Assembly: GCA_030603665.1 (NCBI GenBank)
Contig: JAUVXJ010000017.1
Location: 17,896 to 81,895, forward strand
Source: Chloroflexota bacterium
Lineage (GTDB): Bacteria; Chloroflexota; Anaerolineae; UBA7937; B3-Chlor
Direction: 5' to 3'
DNA length: 64,000 nucleotides
The translations under genes were made by a program, and so were the position numbers. Every line of letters begins with the position of its first letter. The first letter of the stretch is position 1. The notes beneath the pieces are model-generated. The model searched no databases. It worked only from the letters and a program-made list of their open reading frames with translations, and was not told the DNA's origin. Of the stretch, positions 33,809 through 43,443 are shown piece after piece.

Positions 33809-34205
33809 GTATTCCCCACACGCGTGGGGGTGAACCGTCCTCATAGGCTTCTGCTACGGCCACAAGGACAGTATTCCCCACACGCGTGGGGGTGAACCGT
33901 ACTGGTCCGAGCAACAGCCCGTGGTCGTGGCGTATTCCCCACACGCGTGGGGGTGAACCGCTCTTGACAATCTGTATCCGCTGCTCGAAAGGCGTATTCC
34001 CCACACGCGTGGGGGTGAACCGATTGTCCTTCATTCGGACACCGTAGTAAAGCCGTATTCCCCACACGCGTGGGGGTGAACCGCAGCTACTCCGTGGGGT
34101 TCTGGCGGGGTCAGGGTATTCCCCACACGCGTGGGGGTGAACCGCGTTGCTCACTCAGTCCGTGGGCGACCAACAGGTATTCCCCACACGCGTGGGGGTG
34201 AACCG
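33809..34205 (+). CRISPR. type I-E CRISPR array, seven identical 29-bp repeats and six spacers
   Basis: Repeats start at 33809, 33871, 33932, 33994, 34055, 34116 and 34177 and are identical. The core 'ccccacacgcgtgggg' folds as a CCCCAC/GTGGGG hairpin with loop acgc, and the unit ends in gaaccg, as I-E repeats do, so crRNA reads on the + strand. Spacers are 33, 32, 33, 32, 32 and 32 bases. The first repeat is only 8 bp after the cas2 stop, leaving no room for a separate leader. After the last repeat the sequence becomes a serine recombinase remnant. Confidence 0.98.
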
Positions 34206-34640
34206 CCCTACCTAGGCCGACTGCTCGAGGAGGTCAACAGGTCGTTCGACAAAGGTTCAGAGGACCTAGACTTTGAGATCGCGAGGACAGAGCGGGCACT
34301 AGCAAAAGTCAATCGGGCCATCGAGGCTCTGCTCGACCTGGCAGAGGGCCTTGGGTCTGTCGCGGCCGCTAGCAGGTTGAAGGCGCGCGAACAAACGAAG
34401 GCAACACTGGACGGCAGACTGCATCGCCTGCGTGCGAGGCGTGAACGTGGACGGCTGGAGGTTTCCAAAGAGGTACTTGAAGACGCAGTAGAGCAACTAA
34501 AAGGCAACCTTGCTGATGCGAGCGTGACCTCCCTCAGACGGGTGCTCAAGACTTTCGTTGAGAAAGTCGAGGTGCGGGGGAAAACGGGGACGCTCTACTA
34601 CACGTTCCCTCTCGAGGCGCTGGCTCTGCCGACTCCAGCA
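34206..34640 (+). pseudogene. C-terminal remnant of a large serine recombinase
   Basis: From the last CRISPR repeat onward, an open frame reads 'RLLEEVNRSFDKGSEDLDFE', 'RALAKVNRAIEALLDLAEG' and 'TFVEKVEVRGKTGTLYYTFP'. This matches the coiled-coil and C-terminal end of large serine recombinases. The catalytic resolvase domain, zinc ribbon and start are absent. The frame reads on through the antisense of the tRNA gene to 34838, which is unlikely to be the native end. It is evidence of a past integrative element at this spot. Confidence 0.7.
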
Positions 34641-34651
34641 TATGTAGGAAG

Positions 34652-34724
34652 TACCCCCGGCGCGACTCGAACGCGCGCACACGGCTTCGGAGGCCGCTGC
34701 TCTATCCGCCTGAGCTACGGGGGC
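34652..34724 (-). tRNA. tRNA-Arg (anticodon CCG)
   Basis: The minus strand folds as a complete 73-base cloverleaf. The acceptor is GCCCCCG/CGGGGGT with discriminator A. The D stem is GCTC/GAGC, the anticodon stem GCGGC/GCCGT with loop CTCCGAA, and the T arm GCGCG-TTCGAGT-CGCGC. The CCG anticodon reads CGG (Arg). CCA is not encoded. Its 3' end faces the recombinase remnant, the usual orientation at integration sites. Confidence 0.95.
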
Positions 34725-34845
34725 ACATACGCAGGAATTGTAGCATACAGCTGGCTGTGCGGCAACCTCGCTCCTCTATCGCAGCGCGGGCCACTAACGG
34801 CACCCTCCCACGCACCCTTCTCGCTCTTCGAGGTATGAAGAGGGC

Positions 34846-35451
34846 TCAGAGTGCTGCCTCGTCCAAAAACAACTGCATACGGATCTCATCGCGAACCGGG
34901 ATGCCAGCGAAGCCCTGCTCAAGTCCTCCGTGATGCTCCGCGATTCGGCCCGGCACCACCTGCTCGATGACAAATCCGGATCGCTGATAGAAGTACAACG
35001 CCGAGACGTCATCGTTAGAAGTGGCGACCACCACCCGAGATAGACCCAGCTTGTGAGCCTCGATCACAGCCTTTGCGAGCATGGCCGAGCCCAATCCGCG
35101 CCCCTGATACTGCGGCAGAACGTTTAGCATCACCAGGTTCATCGTGTCTCCCTCGACGGCGTAGGAGACGAACCCCACTACGTCATCATTCTTCAGGCCG
35201 ACGAACGCAGGCAACTTCAAGACGTCGTATTCCCGGTCGAAGCATTCCACCCCCGTCTCGCCCCAGAAGTGGAGGGGCACCTCCTGTAACCGGACGTAGT
35301 CCTGCTCGCCAGCTGCACGCACGCTGCTGGGCTCAGGCTCTCGCTTCGCATTCCACGCGACTACCTGTACCCTGGCGTGGCGCGGACACACGAACGCTCC
35401 TGTGAGAGGGCAACCATACCACGCCGGCTCATTGCAGAACGCGCATCTCAT
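34846..35451 (-). CDS. GNAT-family N-acetyltransferase with N-terminal zinc-binding motif
   Basis: This 201-residue protein starts 'MRCAFCNEPAWYGCPLTGAF' then 'VCPRHA', a likely Cys/His zinc knuckle. The acetyl-CoA motif 'NVLPQYQGRGLGSAMLAKAV' lies near residue 110, and 'SALYFYQRSGF' near 155 is the GNAT C-terminal signature. Substrate unknown. It starts one base before the end of the glycosyltransferase gene upstream, so they may be co-transcribed. Confidence 0.85.
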   Translation of the reverse strand: MRCAFCNEPAWYGCPLTGAFVCPRHARVQVVAWNAKREPEPSSVRAAGEQDYVRLQEVPLHFWGETGVECFDREYDVLKLPAFVGLKNDDVVGFVSYAVEGDTMNLVMLNVLPQYQGRGLGSAMLAKAVIEAHKLGLSRVVVATSNDDVSALYFYQRSGFVIEQVVPGRIAEHHGGLEQGFAGIPVRDEIRMQLFLDEAAL

Positions 35452-36969
35452 TCAGCAACCCTCCCGCATGTCCAGTGCCGTGCTCAAGGTACTAGACGTA
35501 AGTGAGTACAGATAGGCATCTATGCGCGCGACATGGCGCTGCCCGAGGAGAGTGCCATTGGTCTCGAACCACTGCCTCACCAGCCCCCGATCATCCCACA
35601 GCTCCTCTTCGGTGACCACCAACCACACCTCAGCAATTCCCGCCGTGGCTTCTTCCAGAGCCCGGGCCACTCCCCGCGGCCCCAGACCCCTATTGGTGTA
35701 TGGCGCGTCCGCCCACGCAAACTGTACATCATAGTAGTAGTCGAACACAGGTCTCCCGTGGGGGATGAGGAACAGCACCAGGTCACCACGGCCATCGGCC
35801 TGCACGTACTGGGCCACCGACCGGAAATCGGACTTGATCTTCGTATTGCCCTGCAGAGCGACGATGTACACGTTAGCTACGAGCACCAATCCCAGGCACG
35901 CCGCTCCCAGAGCGGTTGACCTTTCCCCAACAGCCACCACGCCGGCGGCAAGCAAGAGCAGAAAGGCCGGGACCACTGTGATCAAGTACCGGTCGGTGAA
36001 GATCGGCATGCCCAGGGAGATGAGGAAGAGGGCGACAACAGGCACGAGGGCATACAGTCCAAGGATGATGCTCTCCTGGTGGTGTCGGAGCAACCCCTTG
36101 ACCGGGGCAGTAGCGACAGGTGCCCTGCCCCGCACGTAGAGCAGAAGACCCGCCAGCAGAAGGAAGACGAATAGCGCTATGGCCAGCAGGTTCTGATGCG
36201 GAGCCGCATTGAGACCAAAGGCAAACAACAGAATTGTCAGTATCTCGTGCAATTGGTAGAACTGATGCCCCGTGGTGAAGGGCCGCATAAGAAGCGCGAT
36301 CTCCCACCGGGCGAGCGGGAGATAGGGCAATGTCAGGATGAGGAATGTCGCGAGCCACCCTTTCCAGGCAGGGCGATAGCGCGGCCAGCTCACCAAGAAG
36401 AGCACAAAGTGGAAAGGAAGCACCAACACGGCCAGCAGGTGAACGTACATGGAAGCAGCCACGATCAGCACGTACGAAGCCCACAGGAATGCGCGGTTTC
36501 GCCTCAGAGCCAGGACGTAGACGTGGGTTGACAACGCGGACATTAGAAACAGGAGGGCGTACATCTTACCCTCCTGCCCATACCAGACGAGATAGGGGGA
36601 GGTGGCGCACAGTAGAGCGGCCACCAGAGCGCCCGTCTTCCCCAGCCATCGCCGCCCAAGCAGGTACACCACAGGAACGGCGAGGACTACGCAAACGAGC
36701 GATAGGAACCTGACGCTGAATTCGCTGTCTCCCGCTACCCGGATCCAAAGATGCAGGAGGGTATAGTAGAGAGGACCATTGTGCCCGGGCGTGGTGAAAA
36801 GAGGGATCAGGGCGCTGACCTCACCGCGGGCGAAGAGAATGGCATCCATTTCATCGCGCCACAGGCTCTGGTAATCCAATCGGTACAATCGAAGACCGAA
36901 CGCCAGCAGGACCAGGGACAGGAGTACAAACCTGGTGCCATGGGCATTCCCGGACGAGCCGGGCTTCAT
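35452..36969 (-). CDS. GT39/ArnT-type membrane glycosyltransferase
   Basis: ATG at 36969 overlaps the stop of the upstream gene (TAATG) and is preferred over the longer frame to 37047. It has 505 residues with 10 or more membrane helices. The first loop 'LRLYRLDYQSLWRDEM' carries the acidic motif of dolichyl/undecaprenyl-phosphate sugar transferases (PMT_2), and 'LLCATSPYLVWYGQEGKMYA' is typical of the family. It should transfer a sugar from a lipid carrier to protein or glycan outside the membrane. Acceptor unknown. Confidence 0.88.
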   Translation of the reverse strand: MKPGSSGNAHGTRFVLLSLVLLAFGLRLYRLDYQSLWRDEMDAILFARGEVSALIPLFTTPGHNGPLYYTLLHLWIRVAGDSEFSVRFLSLVCVVLAVPVVYLLGRRWLGKTGALVAALLCATSPYLVWYGQEGKMYALLFLMSALSTHVYVLALRRNRAFLWASYVLIVAASMYVHLLAVLVLPFHFVLFLVSWPRYRPAWKGWLATFLILTLPYLPLARWEIALLMRPFTTGHQFYQLHEILTILLFAFGLNAAPHQNLLAIALFVFLLLAGLLLYVRGRAPVATAPVKGLLRHHQESIILGLYALVPVVALFLISLGMPIFTDRYLITVVPAFLLLLAAGVVAVGERSTALGAACLGLVLVANVYIVALQGNTKIKSDFRSVAQYVQADGRGDLVLFLIPHGRPVFDYYYDVQFAWADAPYTNRGLGPRGVARALEEATAGIAEVWLVVTEEELWDDRGLVRQWFETNGTLLGQRHVARIDAYLYSLTSSTLSTALDMREGC

Positions 36970-37484
36970 TACGTCGCCCGCAGCACGAAGGAAGCGATGA
37001 CCAGAAGACCGAAAACCACGAGGGCGAGGCCGCCACAGCACAGCCACACCGAGGATAGCCCGACCACGCAGGTGTCGATGAGTACAGCCCAGGACATCCC
37101 CTCGACCGGAGAGGCATCCTCCTCACCCGCAGGCACATCAGGTGTGACCGCCTCGACAGGCACGCCATCGGAGGGAGTCGCCTCCGGAGTGGGGGAAGGC
37201 GCGGGTTGCTCTCCGGGGGTCTCGACGGGTGGGGGTTGCTCTCCAGGCGGCTCGCTGGGTGGCGCCGCCGGGGATTCCACCGGAGGCACTGGTTGAGCCT
37301 CAGTAGGCGCGGCGGTAGGAGCCGGGGACTGTACCGGGGACTGGAAAGAAGGGTACGCCAGGCTGACGCTGTTCTGAGCCAAGAGAGAGGCAACTAGGAG
37401 AGAGAAGGCAATTAGCGGTATCAGAGAAGAGGTGTAGGCGGGCCTCTTTCTCCAAAGCTCGCCGATGCTACGCCAGATCCTCAC
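36969..37484 (-). CDS. proline-rich membrane-anchored protein
   Basis: This 171-residue product (GTG start) has an N-terminal signal/anchor helix, 'SFQSPVQSPAPTAAPTEAQP' and a long Pro/Glu/Ala linker, then a C-terminal membrane helix 'GGLALVVFGLLVIASFVLRA'. It overlaps the next upstream gene by GTGA and the glycosyltransferase by TAATG, so the three are tightly coupled. The Ser/Thr/Pro-rich linker could be a glycosylation substrate of its neighbour (inference). Confidence 0.65.
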   Translation of the reverse strand: MRIWRSIGELWRKRPAYTSSLIPLIAFSLLVASLLAQNSVSLAYPSFQSPVQSPAPTAAPTEAQPVPPVESPAAPPSEPPGEQPPPVETPGEQPAPSPTPEATPSDGVPVEAVTPDVPAGEEDASPVEGMSWAVLIDTCVVGLSSVWLCCGGLALVVFGLLVIASFVLRAT

Positions 37485-37876
37485 TCACCACCTCCGCCTT
37501 CTTCTGATCCTCTTCTCCACATCAAGGCCGCCCCAACAACGGCCCCAACCACAAGGATGCCCACAATCCAGGGGATGAAGTTGGGCGAAGCCGGCACCGC
37601 CACGAGAGCTGGCCCGGTCACCGTACCCTCAGCGGCACTCGGCGACCCCGTGGGACCAGGCCCCAGGGGGCTGATGGGTGACTGGAAGAGCCAGTTCACC
37701 GGATCGGGCCCCGCCGCCATCGCCAGAGATGCGATGAGCAGAGATCCCAGCACCAAAGGCAGCAAACTGATCAGCCCTTCCAGCCTCCGGACACGAGTTG
37801 CCGTCAAGCTCAGCCTTCTCACGTCGGTCACGCCCTTCTCCCGTGCACCACAGGTGCTCATCAGCAAACCAGGCAC
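37481..37876 (-). CDS. small membrane protein with Ser/Pro linker (relative of its neighbour)
   Basis: It has up to 131 residues; GTG 37876 or ATG 37861 could start it. Layout mirrors the 171-residue neighbour: signal helix, 'WLFQSPISPLGPGPTGSP' linker, then a C-terminal helix 'WIVGILVVGAVVGAALMWRR' and glycine/acidic tail. The shared FQSP motif just after the first helix suggests a common origin. Function unknown. Confidence 0.6.
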   Translation of the reverse strand: MPGLLMSTCGAREKGVTDVRRLSLTATRVRRLEGLISLLPLVLGSLLIASLAMAAGPDPVNWLFQSPISPLGPGPTGSPSAAEGTVTGPALVAVPASPNFIPWIVGILVVGAVVGAALMWRRGSEEGGGGE

Positions 37877-38043
37877 ATTCTAGCCCAACCGCAGAGGGAT
37901 GGCAAACACCAGGACGCCGCGGCGCCGCGCGGAGATACCAGACAGTGGAGAAGCGCGAGTGAGAATCTCACTCAATGCCGGATTTCTGTGCAGAAGGCAC
38001 AAGCGCTGCCGACCAAGGTGCCGAGAGCAAGCCGCAACCTAGA

Positions 38044-38080
38044 CGGGGCCGGACCCTCCCGACAGTCGGAACCGGTCCCC
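38044..38080 (-). terminator. hairpin downstream of proC, possible terminator
   Basis: On the minus strand, 'ggaccggttccgac' pairs with 'gtcgggagggtccggcc' as a two-part stem around a two-base loop (outer GGG/CCC and CCGG/CCGG, inner CCGA/TCGG). It starts immediately after the proC stop. No T-run follows. Confidence 0.35.
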
Positions 38081-38911
38081 TCACTCGCCGCTCAGTTCGC
38101 CTAGGTACTTCGATTTCTGGTAGGCAGCCCAGATAGCCCGTGACAGCACCGTCCGAAAGCCACCCTTCTCCAACTGGTATAGGGCCTCCGCCGACGTGCC
38201 GCCGGGCGACGTAACCATGTTCCGCAGCTCCGCCGTATGCGCCACCGATTGCCTGGCGAAGTCCACGGAACCCCGTATCGTCTGGAGCACAAGCTGCTGG
38301 GCAATGCGGCGAGAGAAGCCCAGATGCACGCCAGCGTCGATCATCGCTTCCATGAACAGGAACACATAGGCGGGCCCCGTGCCGCTTAGAGCCGTTGCCA
38401 TGTCCAGGTAGTCCTCGTCATCCAGACAGACCTCCTCGCCCAGAGCGCGGAGGATACTCTGCGCTTGGAGCCGCTGCTCGTCACTGACCGCGCTGGTGGC
38501 CGTCCAAACTGACATCCCCTCACCTATCTGGGCCGGGGTGTTGGGCATGACTCGCACGATTGCTGCGTGCCCCAGACTCTCCGCGATAACGCCGATCCTG
38601 GCACCCGCGACGATAGAGATGATGAGCCCCTCAGGTTTGATCGCTCCCTGTACCTCGCCCAACACAGAGGGAAGAACTTGCGGCTTCACAGAGAAAACGA
38701 CGATCTCGGCAGCTTTGGCCGCCTCTCGGTTGTCAGTCGTAGCTCTGACCCCGTATCTCTTCGCCAGTTCCTGCCCTCTCTCCTCCCGAGGGTCGCTGGC
38801 GATCATCTGGGCAGGCCCCATCAGGTCTTCATTGAGGATCCCGCTGATCATGGCTTCTGCCATCACACCACTGCCCAGGAAGCTGAGTGTCACGTCTGCA
38901 AACTTGCTCAT
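38081..38911 (-). CDS. proC: pyrroline-5-carboxylate reductase
   Basis: The start at 38911 ('MSKFADVTLSFLGSGVMAEA') follows GAGG at normal spacing. It has 276 residues. The NAD(P)-binding 'FLGSGVMAEAMISGIL', 'IVRVMPNTPAQIGEGMSVW' and the C-terminal signature 'MVTSPGGTSAEALYQLEKGG' are all present. It catalyses the last step of proline synthesis, reducing P5C with NAD(P)H. Cytosolic. Nothing unusual. Confidence 0.96.
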   Translation of the reverse strand: MSKFADVTLSFLGSGVMAEAMISGILNEDLMGPAQMIASDPREERGQELAKRYGVRATTDNREAAKAAEIVVFSVKPQVLPSVLGEVQGAIKPEGLIISIVAGARIGVIAESLGHAAIVRVMPNTPAQIGEGMSVWTATSAVSDEQRLQAQSILRALGEEVCLDDEDYLDMATALSGTGPAYVFLFMEAMIDAGVHLGFSRRIAQQLVLQTIRGSVDFARQSVAHTAELRNMVTSPGGTSAEALYQLEKGGFRTVLSRAIWAAYQKSKYLGELSGE

Positions 38912-39063
38912 CTTTGCCCTCGTTGTCAAGTATTCGAAAAGCAACTATATCACCGCCGGCGTCTCTTGGCGAGGAGCACGCCAGCAGAACACCGCCCCAG
39001 ACCCGTGGAGATGGAACTGGGGCGACGAGCGTGCCACCTACGGTTAGCCACCGACCGGTCAAA

Positions 39064-39585
39064 TCACCGGGCAGCCGGTTGGTCCGTGCAAACGACCTCC
39101 ATGTGCGAACGATTGACGATGATCACGTCCCCGGTGAAGGCGATGTCAGGGTACAATGTGAACACCGCCTTGGCCTCAGTAAGGGGAATGAACTGGCCCG
39201 TCCAGGCGAGAAGCATGGTCTTCAGATCACTGGTACCCCGAACGTGGAACTTCCCCGTCAGCTCGAAGGAGGACACTGTGATGAAGACGCCCCACTCCGT
39301 AGTGTCAACGTGCTTGAAGAGTCGGCGCTCGGCGGCATCACCGCTCTGCACACCGCTGACGGCGAATAGGATGCACTGTTTGTCTATCAAGGCTGAGTCG
39401 TGGGCCGCCACGACCTTACTGGGGGTGAGAAGTCTCAGGATTCGAACGTCCATCAACTCCACGGACGACGTCAGGTCATCGTTCAAGACGTCAGTCAGCC
39501 TCTGCCCGCCCAGCTCAGCGGCGCCCACAATCCGATGCTGGTGGGTGAAGAACTCTACCGTCCTAGGCTCGTCGGTCATCGCCAT
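39064..39585 (-). CDS. uncharacterised protein, paralogue of the 40484 gene
   Basis: It has 173 residues with no recognised catalytic motif. The C-terminal half ('GQFIPLTEAKAVFTLYPDIA' then 'FTGDVIIVNRSHM') aligns in pattern with the protein at 40484 ('GTLIPITEARLVYTPNPQVI', 'WRGQVVLINRDKA'), and both have an internal 'GKFHV'/'GQLHV' strand. It looks like a beta-rich domain, possibly the DUF6812-type family, though that name is a guess. The pair flanks sfsA. Confidence 0.6.
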   Translation of the reverse strand: MAMTDEPRTVEFFTHQHRIVGAAELGGQRLTDVLNDDLTSSVELMDVRILRLLTPSKVVAAHDSALIDKQCILFAVSGVQSGDAAERRLFKHVDTTEWGVFITVSSFELTGKFHVRGTSDLKTMLLAWTGQFIPLTEAKAVFTLYPDIAFTGDVIIVNRSHMEVVCTDQPAAR

Positions 39586-39620
39586 ACCTCGCTGTCAGCC
39601 CGCTGCTTCCCTACCTGCCC

Positions 39621-40367
39621 TCATCCCATCAAGACCACCGCGCCCGGCGCATGCTCCCTCTCCAAAGTCCCCGACAGCATCACGGGAACCTGTCTATCCA
39701 ACGTGATCTCTGTCGAAGTGATCCGGCAAGTGTGCGCGTACACCTCCACGCCGTCAGCGGCCACCTCTCTCAACACCTCCCCGAAGAGTGGATCCGACTC
39801 GTCATGTGGGGCGAAAGCCGCTGCATCCTCCCTCTGTATGACAAAGACCACGGCCGCGCGCATCCCCTCCTCACGCGCGCGTCTCAACTCCCTGAGGTGA
39901 CGTCGGCCCCGCTCCGTTACCGCATCGGGAAAGCGCCCGATACCGTCCTTGACCAGGGTCACCGACTTGACTTCCACCAGACACGAACCGTCGCCATCCT
40001 CAGCCCCCAGGAGGAAATCCAGACGACTCTCTCCATACCCAACCTCTCTCCTGATCATGCTCATCCCAGCGAACTCAGACAAGCTTCTCCTCTCAAGTGC
40101 TTCCTGGAAGAGCTGGTTCGGCAAGCGAGCATCGACGGACACCAACGTGTGTGGCAGTCGCACCATCAATAGATCGTAGTCTGTCACGCGATGCGGCGCC
40201 CTCGCCTCCCGCACGAGCACTTGCTGCCCGGGCGACAGCAATTCGCTCAAGCGGCCCGAATTCGGCACATGCACCGGCACCTCTTCGTCTGCCAGGCGGA
40301 CCCTGGCTCGAAATCTGTTCTCTCTGACTACGAAGGAGCCCTCCAACAAAGGTCGGTGGATTCTCAT
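39621..40367 (-). CDS. sfsA: SfsA family protein (sugar fermentation stimulation homologue)
   Basis: The start at 40367 ('MRIHRPLLEGSFVVRENRFR') matches the family; the frame is open to 40451. It has 248 residues. The OB-like N-terminal part ('VHVPNSGRLSELLSPGQQVL') and nuclease-like C-terminal part ('SRLDFLLGAEDGDGSCLVEV' then 'KSVTLVKDG') are intact, with the D...ExK residues. SfsA was first linked to maltose metabolism in E. coli; its fold suggests nucleic-acid binding or cleavage. Actual role uncertain. Confidence 0.92.
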   Translation of the reverse strand: MRIHRPLLEGSFVVRENRFRARVRLADEEVPVHVPNSGRLSELLSPGQQVLVREARAPHRVTDYDLLMVRLPHTLVSVDARLPNQLFQEALERRSLSEFAGMSMIRREVGYGESRLDFLLGAEDGDGSCLVEVKSVTLVKDGIGRFPDAVTERGRRHLRELRRAREEGMRAAVVFVIQREDAAAFAPHDESDPLFGEVLREVAADGVEVYAHTCRITSTEITLDRQVPVMLSGTLEREHAPGAVVLMG

Positions 40368-40483
40368 CTCATGTTGCCGCCTGTCGCAGCCCGGTAACAT
40401 GAACTGCGCCTCTCGCCCGTGGAAGTCGATGAATCCTGGCCGATGAGCCATCGATCTGTGGCGAGATCGGCAAAGGTTGCCCC

Positions 40484-40954
40484 CTAGCTCCTTCTGTCTT
40501 CCGGAGCAGGCCAGTACAGCTGGGCCTTGTCCCTATTGATAAGTACCACCTGTCCACGCCAAATCACCTGAGGATTGGGTGTGTACACCAGGCGCGCCTC
40601 GGTGATTGGTATGAGAGTGCCGGGAAAAGATGCAATCGCGCGCAGCACGTTGCCGGTCCTGGCGACGTGTAACTGGCCTCTCACCGCAAAGGGAGGCACA
40701 CTTGCCACCACCTCGTGTCGCTCCTTGTCCACGCGCTCCATCGTCCTCCGCTCTCCTTCACCTCCCAAAGAGACGCTGGGCGCCTCATGAGGTATGGCAG
40801 CGATGATAGCATCCCTGTTGACCAGTGCGTACTCAAGGTATACTTCCGGACTCTCTAGGGCGTGCAGCGACTTGAGTGTGACGTTCTCCACCGACCGGAT
40901 AGGCTTGTCTCCTAGATTGAGCCAAGTTGAGAAGCGCCTGCCCCCCGTCTCCAC
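40484..40954 (-). CDS. uncharacterised protein, paralogue of the 39064 gene
   Basis: It has 156 residues with GTG start directly after a stop codon. Segments 'EYALVNRDAIIAAIPHEAPS', 'FAVRGQLHVARTGNVLRAIA' and 'PITEARLVYTPNPQVIWRGQ' match the layout of the protein at 39064. Both end in a strand followed by 'VxINR'. Function unknown. Confidence 0.6.
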   Translation of the reverse strand: METGGRRFSTWLNLGDKPIRSVENVTLKSLHALESPEVYLEYALVNRDAIIAAIPHEAPSVSLGGEGERRTMERVDKERHEVVASVPPFAVRGQLHVARTGNVLRAIASFPGTLIPITEARLVYTPNPQVIWRGQVVLINRDKAQLYWPAPEDRRS

Positions 40955-41095
40955 CTAGCCCACCAGGTGATGCTCTTCGGTAAGGATCTCCACCTTGGTC
41001 AATGGATGACGATCCCTCTCTTCCATCGTACCTACCCCCTCCCCATCAATCAGCGGAGCAAGATCGCAAGCAGGAGAACCTTCTCCCTCCGCTCC

Positions 41096-43443
<2,348 letters not shown>

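Noticed and set aside
33678..34154. A minus-strand frame translating the CRISPR repeats as 'GSPPRVWGIR' units
   Set aside because: It is the translation of the repeat array, a common false ORF; it also overlaps cas2 antisense.
34131..34838. One open frame from the CRISPR array to beyond the tRNA
   Set aside because: Only the middle part (34206 to about 34640) has protein similarity. Its start lies in a repeat-spacer unit and its end runs antisense through the tRNA, so it is not one gene.
38567..39706. A 379-codon plus-strand frame across proC and the 39064 gene
   Set aside because: It crosses two confident minus-strand genes and has no recognisable motif.
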